The notes beneath the pieces were generated by a model. The model made no database searches. It was given only the letters and a program-made list of their open reading frames with translations, and was not told where the DNA came from. A program made the position numbers and the translations under genes. A stretch of 64,000 nucleotides of DNA from Candidatus Gastranaerophilales bacterium. GTDB lineage: Bacteria > Cyanobacteriota > Vampirovibrionia > Gastranaerophilales > Gastranaerophilaceae. The stretch covers positions 162,171 to 226,170 of the forward strand of contig CALUYO010000002.1 in the NCBI GenBank assembly GCA_944325005.1, in the 5' to 3' direction. Below, in pieces: positions 19,831-28,293 of the stretch (its first letter is position 1; each line of letters starts with the position of its first letter).

Positions 19831-20493
19831 CTAATCAACTTTTTCAGGGTTTAAAATTACACAATTAGAATTATTAATCTGAATCAGTTTCATAAATTTT
19901 TCTAAATCCGCCTGAATTTCAGGGAAAGTATTGTAATGCATCGGGATTACTGTTTGAGCACCTATCCAGTCTGCAGCAACTGCAGCGTGCTCTGCATCCA
20001 TTGTATAATGACCGCCTATTGGAAGAAGTGCAATATTAGGTCTGTACAGTTCTTTTATAGTTTTCATCTCAGTGGTTAATGCAGTATCGCCGGCATGATA
20101 AATGCGAAGCTTCTCAATATCAAACACAATTCCGGCAGGTTCACCTGCATATCTTCCGTCAGGTAATGAACTTGTATGGAACGCCGGAACAAATACAACT
20201 CTGCCCCAATCATAATTAATCCATCCGCCGAAATTTACTGCTTGAACTTTACAGCCCTGTTCTTTACAATATTGAGCGAGTTCAACTATAGCTGTAATTG
20301 TTGCATCCTTTTCTTTTGCGATTTCAATAGCCTGTCCGAGATGATCGCCATGTGCATGGGTTAAAAATATATCTGTAATATTAGCTTTACGCCAGTCATA
20401 TTTAGGGTTAACATCTACATAAGGGTCAACCATAATTGAATTATCCTTTAATTTAAATTCAAACGCGCTATGTCCGATATACTTCAAATCCAT
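19831..20493 (-). CDS. UPF0173 metal-dependent hydrolase (metallo-beta-lactamase fold)
   Basis: A 220-residue enzyme of unknown substrate. The dinuclear metal motif THAHGDHLG is near residue 45, further metal ligands lie in FVPAFHTS, HAGDT and IPMHYNTF. The N-terminus MDLKYIGHSAFEF is typical of UPF0173. An AAGGAG ribosome site is well placed. It is divergent from ribD, with only 56 bp between them. Confidence 0.92.
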   Translation of the reverse strand: MDLKYIGHSAFEFKLKDNSIMVDPYVDVNPKYDWRKANITDIFLTHAHGDHLGQAIEIAKEKDATITAIVELAQYCKEQGCKVQAVNFGGWINYDWGRVVFVPAFHTSSLPDGRYAGEPAGIVFDIEKLRIYHAGDTALTTEMKTIKELYRPNIALLPIGGHYTMDAEHAAVAADWIGAQTVIPMHYNTFPEIQADLEKFMKLIQINNSNCVILNPEKVD

Positions 20494-20549
20494 AATAAAT
20501 ACTCCTTCTTTTCATTTCAATATAGCAAATTTTATAGTAGAATGCAATT

Positions 20550-21593
20550 ATGCAATATAACTTATTAATGCAAAAATGTATAGAACTTGCAAGGCAAGCA
20601 GAAGGGTTAACTTCACCCAATCCTCTTGTAGGATGTGTTGTTCTCGATAAAAACGGAAACGAAATTTCGACAGGCTATCACCATAAATACGGGGATAACC
20701 ACGCAGAACGGGATGCACTTTTAAAACTTCAAAACGGAGAAGAAAACGAAGGAACACTTATTGTAAATTTAGAACCCTGCTCGCACTACGGAAAAACTCC
20801 CCCTTGTGCAGATTTAATAATAGAACGCGGGATAAAAAAAGTTGTTATAGGAATGCGCGATGTAAACCCTATTGTAGCAGGAAACGGAATTAGAAAATTA
20901 AAAAATGCAGGGATTGAAGTAATAGAGAACGTTCTTGAAAATGAATGCAAAGCATTAAACGAAATATTTATAAAAAACATGACAAAAAACGAAGTTTTTG
21001 TTGCGCTAAAAACCGCCGCAACTCTGGACGGGAAAATTGCGGCTTCAAACGGATCTTCCAAATGGATAACATCTGATAAGGCACGTGAAGAAGTAAAAAA
21101 AATAAGAAACCGCTATGATGCAATTTTAACGACATCTTCAACAATTCTTGCCGATAATCCGACAATGGCGCATAGAAAAAAAATTATTCTGGACAGAGAG
21201 TTAAAAACAAATCTTGAAGCTCCAATATACAAAGACGGTGAAATTTACTTATTTAACGCAACTCTTGATATGTTTGAAGGCGGAATAAATTTCATAAAAA
21301 CGCCAGTAAAAGATGAAAGACTTGATTTGAAGTTCATACTAAATAAAGCTTATGAGCTTGGTATAAAAAGCGTTTTAGTCGAAAGCGGCGGACATCTGAA
21401 CGGAGAAATTTTAAAATACACAGACAAAATTTATCATTTTATCGCACCAAAAATTACAGGCGATAACAGCTCCTTATCCTGCTTTGATTTCAGAAAAATA
21501 GACAGTATAAATGACAGCTTTAATTTTAAAATTGCACAAATTGGCACTTTTGAACCCGATATTTTATTAACTTACTATCCTATTTCAAAATAA
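20550..21593 (+). CDS. ribD: Bifunctional diaminohydroxyphosphoribosylaminopyrimidine deaminase / reductase
   Basis: A 347-residue riboflavin-pathway enzyme carrying out the deamination and reduction after GTP cyclohydrolase II. The deaminase zinc site is seen in NHAERDAL and EPCSHYGKTPPCADL. The reductase begins with FVALKTAATLDGKIA and continues with SKWITSDKARE and VESGGHLNGEIL. There is no Shine-Dalgarno; TAGAAT (20538-20543) lies 6 nt before the ATG, suggesting a leaderless mRNA. No other riboflavin genes and no FMN riboswitch are adjacent. Confidence 0.95.
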   Translation: MQYNLLMQKCIELARQAEGLTSPNPLVGCVVLDKNGNEISTGYHHKYGDNHAERDALLKLQNGEENEGTLIVNLEPCSHYGKTPPCADLIIERGIKKVVIGMRDVNPIVAGNGIRKLKNAGIEVIENVLENECKALNEIFIKNMTKNEVFVALKTAATLDGKIAASNGSSKWITSDKAREEVKKIRNRYDAILTTSSTILADNPTMAHRKKIILDRELKTNLEAPIYKDGEIYLFNATLDMFEGGINFIKTPVKDERLDLKFILNKAYELGIKSVLVESGGHLNGEILKYTDKIYHFIAPKITGDNSSLSCFDFRKIDSINDSFNFKIAQIGTFEPDILLTYYPISK

Positions 21594-21604
21594 TAAAAAA
21601 GTTG

Positions 21605-21610
21605 TATAAT
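21605..21610 (+). promoter_or_regulatory. -10 box directly upstream of the MEMO1-AMMECR1 gene
   Basis: TATAAT at 21605-21610 is followed by seven bases and the ATG at 21618, consistent with a leaderless transcript. The -35 region is weak. Confidence 0.45.
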
Positions 21611-21617
21611 AGATTTT

Positions 21618-22940
21618 ATGAAGAAAAGAGCAACAGCTGCAGGAACATTTTATCCTGCGGGGAAAACTGAATTAGAAAACCTTATAAAAAGTTACGAAAT
21701 TAAAGAACCCAAATATTATTCAAGAGCTGTAATTGTACCGCATGCAGGATATGCATACTCGGGCATGCTTTCTGCAAACGGGATACAGCGTATAAAAAAA
21801 GAGGCAAAAAATGTTTTCATATTCGCACCGGCACATTATGAACGAATTTTTGGTTGTGCAGTCTGCAATTACGATGAATTTGAAACACCGTTAGGAAATA
21901 TAAAAGTCAATAAAGAATTAACACAGAAAATTGCAGAATTTTGCGACTGTAATACTGCTGACTTCGCATTTGAAAAAGAGCACTCAATAGAAGTTCAACT
22001 GCCTTTAATTAAATATTTTTTACCTAATGCACAAATTGTATCTGTTCTATACGGATGCGAAAATTTTAAAAATTTGTGTGAAACTATAGAACACTTCTGG
22101 AAAGATGAAGATAACGTTTTCATAATATCAAGCGATTTAAGTCATTTTTATCCCGAAAAAGAGGCTTTTAAAATAGACAATTACACGGCAAAAATGATTG
22201 AAGAAAACAATCTGTCAAATTTTGAGCAGGAGCAGGCCTGCGGGGCAGTAGGGATTTGCGGGCTTATTGAATTTGCTAAAAAGAAAAATTTTTCTCTCAT
22301 AAGAGCCGGGCTCACAAATTCTGCAGCGGCAACAGGTGATTCGTCGCGCGTTGTTGGTTACGGAAGCTGGTTTTTATATGATGGAGAAAAAAATAATTAT
22401 ATAAAAAAATATTACACTGATTTTGTCAAGAAAATTTGTAAAGACAGCATCTTATCCGGGCTGCAGTTAGGACAAACTCAAATAAACAACTATGACTGCG
22501 TTTTCGAGGAATACGGAGCTTCATTTGTTACACTTGAACTGGACGGGATTTTACGCGGATGTATCGGTTCAATTATTGCGCATAAACCTCTTATAAAAGA
22601 TTTAATCCATAATGCGCATGCAGCGGCTTTTTCAGATCCCAGATTTCCTGCTCTTACTCTGAATGAGTACGAAAAAATAACAATAGGTATTTCACTCCTT
22701 TCAAAACCTCACAGAATTGAATTTGAAACAGAAGAAGAACTTTTAGAAGAATTAACGCCTGCTGTTGACGGACTGATAATCCGTGACGGGAATTATCAAG
22801 CGGTATTTTTACCTGAAGTCTGGGAGCAGCTGCCTGATAAAAATGAATTTTTGGAACAGCTAAAACTCAAAGCAGGATTGCAAAAAGACTATTTTTCAGA
22901 AAGTTTTGAAGCCTTTAAATTTAAAACGACAAAAATTTAG
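21618..22940 (+). CDS. MEMO1-AMMECR1 fusion (AmmeMemoRadiSam system proteins B and A)
   Basis: A 440-residue two-domain protein. Residues 1-260 are MEMO-like: ATAAGTFYPA, VIVPHAGYAYSG, FAPAH, EKEHSIEVQLPLI and SSDLSHFYP, with His residues like those of dioxygenase-related MEMO proteins. Residues 265-440 are AMMECR1-like: ASFVTLELDGILRGCIGSI, HNAHAAAFSDPRFPAL and VDGLIIRDGNYQAVFLPEVW. The two domains are often encoded beside a radical SAM protein (the third member of the trio), which is not in this window. The function is unknown. It overlaps the convergent gene at 22937 by 4 nt. Confidence 0.9.
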   Translation: MKKRATAAGTFYPAGKTELENLIKSYEIKEPKYYSRAVIVPHAGYAYSGMLSANGIQRIKKEAKNVFIFAPAHYERIFGCAVCNYDEFETPLGNIKVNKELTQKIAEFCDCNTADFAFEKEHSIEVQLPLIKYFLPNAQIVSVLYGCENFKNLCETIEHFWKDEDNVFIISSDLSHFYPEKEAFKIDNYTAKMIEENNLSNFEQEQACGAVGICGLIEFAKKKNFSLIRAGLTNSAAATGDSSRVVGYGSWFLYDGEKNNYIKKYYTDFVKKICKDSILSGLQLGQTQINNYDCVFEEYGASFVTLELDGILRGCIGSIIAHKPLIKDLIHNAHAAAFSDPRFPALTLNEYEKITIGISLLSKPHRIEFETEEELLEELTPAVDGLIIRDGNYQAVFLPEVWEQLPDKNEFLEQLKLKAGLQKDYFSESFEAFKFKTTKI

Positions 22941-23275
22941 CCTACAATATCAATCTTTTTACCATAGTATAACTGATCGCTTATTGCATCTGCGGTTTTA
23001 TTTGATGACATCCAAATTGCAGCCTGCATAGCAGATTTATGCATTTTCTCCTGATTTAAAGATAATTTTTTTAAATTATTTTTCAGCTCTTTTTGTCTGT
23101 CATACTGTTTATGAGCTAAATCGTGCAACATCTCCTTCTGTTCACAAAGCATATCATATATAACAGCCATTTTAGCACTCTCAGATAAAAGGCGAAACTC
23201 CTCTTTACCGGACTCAACTTGTTGTGTTGCATAATGTTTTCCAAAATTAACAGAATTTATGTTTTGAATTTTCAA
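22937..23275 (-). CDS. Small helical protein of unknown function with N-terminal NSVNFGK motif
   Basis: A 112-residue protein, no family recognised. It begins MKIQNINSVNFGKHYA, close to the MKIQHI start of the protein at 6859-8523, and F11-G12 fits the N-terminal Phe motif of other window proteins. The rest looks alpha-helical and charged (QKEMLHDLAHKQYDRQKELK) without membrane segments. AGGAGG precedes the ATG. It lies 11 bp downstream of dnaX on the same strand. Confidence 0.75.
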   Translation of the reverse strand: MKIQNINSVNFGKHYATQQVESGKEEFRLLSESAKMAVIYDMLCEQKEMLHDLAHKQYDRQKELKNNLKKLSLNQEKMHKSAMQAAIWMSSNKTADAISDQLYYGKKIDIVG

Positions 23276-23286
23276 ACTTTACCTCC

Positions 23287-25167
23287 TTAATCAATAACTT
23301 TCCCTTCAAAAATTTCCATCACCATATTCACATTATCAGAATGTAATGAATCTGCAATTTTTGAAATACTTTCAGATTTTATTGGTTTCTGCACTTTTTC
23401 TTTTAATTCCTGAACTTCGTCTGAAGAAACCTCAGGTTCCATTTGAACAGGCTTCATCACCGGTGATGGTTTAGGCTTTGGAGCTTCTACGTTTTGAGGT
23501 GCAGATTGTACAGGCTTTACCTGTACATCATCAGGATGCGGCAGTCTTATAACAACATTTGAATTTTCTTGCGAAAACAAAGTATTCACGGCATCAACAA
23601 TTGCCTGTTTTTTAGAACCGCTTTGAACCTGATTTAAGAAAATCTCATTTTTCATTGTCAAAACTGTTTCATCAGGCTCAATTTTAACAGGGTTAGCCCA
23701 TTGTTTCAGTAATGCTCTTGTCGGAGCACTGTGCACATTATCAAGCAGTCTTCCCCATAATACCGAAATATCAGCTCCGTCAGAGTGTTTTGATTTCGGC
23801 ATAGGAGAAAAATCGTCAGCATCATCATTCTTCTCAACTTTATGCGAAACCACAGCAGGAACAGCTTCTTTAGGTTTATCCTGAGAATTACTAACCTCTT
23901 CAGTTTTTTGTAAAACTATATCCGGTTTTGCATGTTCTGTCCTTTGCATTTCAGGCTTCATAACAGGGGCTGGAGCTGTTTTATAAGCAGAAACTTTAAC
24001 AGGCTGAACATTTCCGCTTTCTAATCTTGCAATTCTATTTTGAAGTTCCAGCAGAGATGTATTTTCAGTTAAATTTGCAAGGTCAATTATCGCAACCTCA
24101 AGCCACAGGCGCGGATTATTAGTAAGCTTTAACTCTTTAATATATTCAGAGCATTTATCTATCAGAAAAACAATCTGATGTGTTTCAATATTTTCAGACT
24201 GCGCTGTCAGAGCTTTAACCTGTGCATCGTTAGCCTGAGTTAATTCAAACACTATTTCTTTTCTGCAATTTTTAACAATTAGCAGATTTTTCAAATAATC
24301 CATCAGATTAGTCAGAATTTGTACAGGCTCATTCCCTGAATTATATATATTTTCTAATTCTTCAATAGCCTCCTGAGGCTTTGAATTAACAATTTTATCA
24401 GCAAGCGAATTAAGCGTATCAAAAGAAAGGCGACCGAGAAGATTATTTATATCATCTGTTGAAATAGCCTCATCACCGTCAAGAACACTTAACTGATCAA
24501 GCAGGGCAATACTGTCGCGCATTCCGCCAGCAGAATTTTTCGCAATTGTAAAAAGTGCATCATCGGTAATATTAATCTTTTCGTTATCAGCAATATATCT
24601 CAGATGTTTTACAATGTCATCTGTTGTAATACGCTTAAAATCAAACCTCTGGCAGCGGCTTTTTATCGTATCAAGGACCTTATGAACTTCTGTTGTAGCA
24701 AGTATAAAAATAACATTTTTCGGAGGTTCTTCAAGAGTTTTCAATAAGGCATTAAATGCAGTAGTAGACAACATATGAACTTCATCTATAATATAAATCT
24801 TATACCTGCTGTTAACAGGAGCATACATAACCTTTTCCAGAATATTTTGAGCGTCTTCAACTTTTCTGTTACTTGCAGCATCAATTTCTATAACATCCAT
24901 TTGAGTTGAATTTGTAATATCAATACAATTTTCACAAACTCCGCAAGGGGCTATTGTCGGTCCTTCCTTACAATTTAACGATTTCGCAAATATACGGGCA
25001 GTTGAAGTTTTTCCAGTACCTCTAGGTCCCGTAAAAAGATAAGCATGAGAAATTTTATTAAGTTCAATCGCATTTTTTAAAGCTTTTTTAATATGTTCCT
25101 GCCCGACAACTTCCTCTAATTTTTGCGGACGGTATTTTCTGTATAAAGGTATATATTTTTCATTCAT
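23287..25167 (-). CDS. dnaX: DNA polymerase III subunit gamma/tau
   Basis: The clamp-loader ATPase, 626 residues from the ATG at 25167 (MNEKYIPLYRKYRPQKLEEV). A longer in-frame start at 25326 would run across the divergent gene and adds unrelated residues. It shows Walker A GPRGTGKTSTA, four zinc-type cysteines (NCKEGPTIAPCGVCENC), IIDEVHMLS, and the sensor region IKSRCQRFDF. The C-terminal tau-like half is Pro/Lys/Gln-rich, then a folded region (ISVLWGRLLDNVHSAPTRAL). TATAAT (rc of 25174-25179) lies 6 nt before the ATG. Confidence 0.95.
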   Translation of the reverse strand: MNEKYIPLYRKYRPQKLEEVVGQEHIKKALKNAIELNKISHAYLFTGPRGTGKTSTARIFAKSLNCKEGPTIAPCGVCENCIDITNSTQMDVIEIDAASNRKVEDAQNILEKVMYAPVNSRYKIYIIDEVHMLSTTAFNALLKTLEEPPKNVIFILATTEVHKVLDTIKSRCQRFDFKRITTDDIVKHLRYIADNEKINITDDALFTIAKNSAGGMRDSIALLDQLSVLDGDEAISTDDINNLLGRLSFDTLNSLADKIVNSKPQEAIEELENIYNSGNEPVQILTNLMDYLKNLLIVKNCRKEIVFELTQANDAQVKALTAQSENIETHQIVFLIDKCSEYIKELKLTNNPRLWLEVAIIDLANLTENTSLLELQNRIARLESGNVQPVKVSAYKTAPAPVMKPEMQRTEHAKPDIVLQKTEEVSNSQDKPKEAVPAVVSHKVEKNDDADDFSPMPKSKHSDGADISVLWGRLLDNVHSAPTRALLKQWANPVKIEPDETVLTMKNEIFLNQVQSGSKKQAIVDAVNTLFSQENSNVVIRLPHPDDVQVKPVQSAPQNVEAPKPKPSPVMKPVQMEPEVSSDEVQELKEKVQKPIKSESISKIADSLHSDNVNMVMEIFEGKVID

Positions 25168-25207
25168 GGTAAAATTATAACAAGATAACAGCGAAAAGGA
25201 AAACATT

Positions 25208-26011
25208 ATGAAGATAATTAAACCTGCATTGCTAAAGGATGGTGACACAATCGGAATTCTCGCAACTTCCGGAGCTATGGAAGATGATACAAACCTGAAA
25301 CGTGCCGTTACATTCTTTGAAAACAAAGGCTACAAGGTTAAATTATCCGATAATGTTTATTCAAAAAACAGATATCTTGCAGGTAGCGACAGTGAAAGAC
25401 TTGACGCGCTTCATAAAATGTTTTCAGACAAATCAGTAAATGCGATAATCTGCCTGAGAGGCGGTTACGGAGCAATAAGACTTATTAATAAAATCGACTA
25501 TGATTTAATCCGCCAAAATCCTAAAATTTTCTGCGGCTACTCTGATATTACAGCACTTAATGTAATGTTTCTAAAACGTGCAGGACTTGCCAGTTTTTCA
25601 GGGCCGATGATTTTAAGCGACTTTGGAGAGGAAAATTTATGCGAATATACAATCAATAAATTTTTTGAAACAGTAACGACCGGCAAATTTGATTATGAAG
25701 GGACTTTCTGGGGCGGGAATCTGTCAACACTTGTTTCACTTTGCGGTTTGGATTTTATTCCGGATTTTAAATTTACACTGTTTTTGGAAGATTTAAATGA
25801 ACCGCCTTACAAAATAGATAAAATGGTTACGCAGCTTTTCAATATAGACAAAATCCGCAAAAATACTAAAGCAATAGCAATCGGAGATTTTTTAGGTGTT
25901 GACGACATTTATTATATCTTTGAAGATTTAGGATTACCGTTGATAAAGAATTTCCCTGCATCACATTCTGCGAAAAAAGCAACTATTCCATACTGCTTTA
26001 TGAATAATTAA
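25208..26011 (+). CDS. ldcA: LD-carboxypeptidase (muramoyltetrapeptide carboxypeptidase, S66 family)
   Basis: A 267-residue serine peptidase that removes the terminal D-alanine from murein tetrapeptides during recycling. It shows DTIGILATSG near the start, LRGGYGAIRLI, the nucleophile segment CGYSDITAL, the Glu region LEDLNEPPYKIDKM and the C-terminal His in ASHSAKKATIPY. It is a little shorter than typical LdcA. AAAAGGA precedes the ATG. It is divergent from dnaX. Confidence 0.9.
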   Translation: MKIIKPALLKDGDTIGILATSGAMEDDTNLKRAVTFFENKGYKVKLSDNVYSKNRYLAGSDSERLDALHKMFSDKSVNAIICLRGGYGAIRLINKIDYDLIRQNPKIFCGYSDITALNVMFLKRAGLASFSGPMILSDFGEENLCEYTINKFFETVTTGKFDYEGTFWGGNLSTLVSLCGLDFIPDFKFTLFLEDLNEPPYKIDKMVTQLFNIDKIRKNTKAIAIGDFLGVDDIYYIFEDLGLPLIKNFPASHSAKKATIPYCFMNN

Positions 26012-26090
26012 TTTTATATTAATTATATATTCCCGCAAAAGTTTTTGATATAAAATATAATTATGTGTGAGATAAATAAGGATAAAGACT

Positions 26091-26942
26091 ATGTGGGATT
26101 ACTCAGATAAAGTTATAGATCATTACAGAAACCCGAGAAATGTGGGGAAAATTGATAACGCCGATGCAATCGGAGAAGCAGGTTCATTAGCCTGCGGCGA
26201 TTCATTAAAAATATATTTAAAAATTAATAACGGAATTGTAACTGATGCTAAATTTCAGACTTTCGGATGCGGTTCTGCCGTTGCAAGTTCGAGCATTTTA
26301 ACTGAAATGATTATCGGGAAAACGATTGAAGAAGTAAAAAAAATTACAAACAAAGATATTGCAGACCAATTAGGCGGACTTCCTCCGGAAAAAATGCATT
26401 GTTCGGTTATGGGCTATGAAGCATTGGAAGATGCATTAAAAAATTATGACGATTATACCGACCTTGACGACATCAGAAATGAAGAAGAAGCAAATAAGCA
26501 GCGTGAAAAAATTGTATGCAACTGCTTTGGAATTACTGAAAATGTAATCTGGGATGCAATAAAAATGAACGGATTGAAAACCGTTGAAGAAATTACAAAT
26601 TATACAAAAGCCGGCGGTGCCTGCGGGAAATGCAAAGGTTTAATTCAAGATATTATCAACACCTACTATAAAAAAGAAGAGCAGGAAGAAAAAACAGCTT
26701 CAACGCTAAGCCCCGCTCAAAAGATTTTGAAGATTAACAATGTTATTGAAAACCAAATTTCGCCGGAACTGAGAAAAGACGGCGGCGATATCACACTGGT
26801 TGATATAGACGGAAATAAGGTTATGGTAAAACTTCGCGGAAAATGTTCCGGCTGCAAAAACTCCCATCTGACTCTTAAAGCTTTTGTTGAAACAACGCTT
26901 AGAGATACAGTAGATAAAAATATTGAAGTTGTAGAGGTATAA
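26091..26942 (+). CDS. nifU: Fe-S cluster scaffold NifU, full three-domain form
   Basis: A 283-residue scaffold for Fe-S cluster assembly. An IscU-like domain shows LACGDSL, TFGCGSAVASSS and MHCSVMG (scaffold cysteines). A central [2Fe-2S] BFD-like domain has VCNCFGIT and GGACGKCKGL. A C-terminal Nfu domain has RKDGGDITLVDIDG and LRGKCSGCKNSHLT. AAGGA precedes the ATG. nifS follows after 3 bp. With no nitrogenase genes here, it probably serves general Fe-S biogenesis, as NIF-type systems do in Helicobacter. Confidence 0.95.
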   Translation: MWDYSDKVIDHYRNPRNVGKIDNADAIGEAGSLACGDSLKIYLKINNGIVTDAKFQTFGCGSAVASSSILTEMIIGKTIEEVKKITNKDIADQLGGLPPEKMHCSVMGYEALEDALKNYDDYTDLDDIRNEEEANKQREKIVCNCFGITENVIWDAIKMNGLKTVEEITNYTKAGGACGKCKGLIQDIINTYYKKEEQEEKTASTLSPAQKILKINNVIENQISPELRKDGGDITLVDIDGNKVMVKLRGKCSGCKNSHLTLKAFVETTLRDTVDKNIEVVEV

Positions 26943-26945
26943 AAA

Positions 26946-28139
26946 ATGAATTTAATATATTTGGATAACAATGCCACCACAAAGGTTGACCCGCAGGTAT
27001 TGGAAGCTATGCTTCCATATTTGCAGGATGAATACGCAAACCCCTCAAGCGTTTATGATTTTGCGAAACGCTCCAATCACGCAGTAAGAGAAGCACGCGG
27101 AGTTATGAAAGACTTCTTTAACGCAAAAGATGAAAAAGAAATTTTGTTTACTTCATGTGGATCTGAAAGTGCAAACACTGCAATTCGCGGTGTCTTAAAT
27201 ATGAACAAAAATAAAAGACATATAATAACAACAAAAGTAGAACATCCATGCGTTTTAAATTTATATCAAACACTGGAAAAAGAAGGCTACAACGTTGATT
27301 ATATAGGGGTAAATTCAAACGGGGAACTTGATTTAGCTCAATTAGAAGAAGCTATAAATGATGATACCGCACTTGTTTCAATAATGTATGCCAACAACGA
27401 AACCGGTGTAATTTTCCCGATTGAAAAAATATCTGAAATTATCAAATCAAAAAATAAAGAAACAAAATTCTTTGTGGACGCAGTTCAGGTATCAGGCAAA
27501 ATCCCAATTGATGTTCAAGCACTAGGCGTTGATTTAATGGGAATTTCAGGTCATAAATTTCACGCCCCCAAAGGTATCGGTGCACTTTATGTAAATTCAA
27601 AAACATTAATAACACCTTTAATCATCGGCGGTCATCAGGAACGCGGGAAACGTGCAGGAACTGAAAACGTTCCTTACATTGCCGGAATTGCAAAAGCTGC
27701 AGAACTGGCTCAAGATCATTTGAAATATGAGGCAACAGAAGTTAAAAGACTTCGTGATAAACTTGAAAAAAATATCGTTAAAAATGTATTTAATGCAAGA
27801 TTAAACACAGGAGTAGTAAACAGAGTTCCGAATACTACAAATATAGGCTTTGAATACATTGAAGGCGAACTTATTCTTCTTCATTTGAGCGACTTAGGAA
27901 TTTGTGCAAGTTCCGGCAGTGCCTGCACATCAGGCTCACTTGAACCGTCGCACGTATTAAGAGCGATGAATGTTCCATTCACAGCAATCCATGGAAGCAT
28001 AAGATTTTCTTTAAGCAAATTCACAACAGAAGCTGAAATTGATTACGTATGTGAAAAAATGCCGGGAATAATCGAAAAATTAACTAATTTATCGCCATTC
28101 CAAGATGAACTTGAGGCATTGAAAAGATTAAGACATTAA
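26946..28139 (+). CDS. nifS: Cysteine desulfurase NifS
   Basis: A 397-residue PLP enzyme that takes sulfur from cysteine and hands it to NifU. It shows YLDNNATTKVDPQVLEAM, FTSCGSESANTAI, EHPCVLN, the PLP lysine in SGHKFHAPKGIGALYV, and the active-site cysteine loop CASSGSACTSGS. The length and motifs are those of a complete enzyme. It starts 3 bp after nifU and ends just before a strong terminator. Confidence 0.96.
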   Translation: MNLIYLDNNATTKVDPQVLEAMLPYLQDEYANPSSVYDFAKRSNHAVREARGVMKDFFNAKDEKEILFTSCGSESANTAIRGVLNMNKNKRHIITTKVEHPCVLNLYQTLEKEGYNVDYIGVNSNGELDLAQLEEAINDDTALVSIMYANNETGVIFPIEKISEIIKSKNKETKFFVDAVQVSGKIPIDVQALGVDLMGISGHKFHAPKGIGALYVNSKTLITPLIIGGHQERGKRAGTENVPYIAGIAKAAELAQDHLKYEATEVKRLRDKLEKNIVKNVFNARLNTGVVNRVPNTTNIGFEYIEGELILLHLSDLGICASSGSACTSGSLEPSHVLRAMNVPFTAIHGSIRFSLSKFTTEAEIDYVCEKMPGIIEKLTNLSPFQDELEALKRLRH

Positions 28140-28170
28140 TCTTAAAATTAATACTTTTATACAATTTCAA

Positions 28171-28202
28171 AAAAATCGTAGTGCTCAGGTACTACGATTT
28201 TT
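28171..28202 (+). terminator. Rho-independent terminator after nifUS
   Basis: A 12-bp perfect stem, AAAAATCGTAGT (28171-28182) with ACTACGATTTTT (28191-28202), encloses an 8-nt loop and runs into T residues. Confidence 0.9.
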
Positions 28203-28293
28203 TGTGTAAATAAAAACTTTTTCAAATCACAACTCTGTTGAATAGTTTTCTGTGACGTTCACCCTTATCCTGTCTTTAAGGAGTTTATTGGTT

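Noticed and set aside
20494..20549. FMN riboswitch before ribD
   Set aside because: Only 56 bp lie between the divergent genes, and the -10 box is adjacent to the ATG, leaving no room for an aptamer.
25168..25326. Longer start of dnaX
   Set aside because: It overlaps the divergent ldcA gene and lacks similarity to DnaX; MNEKYIPLYRKYRP is the normal start.
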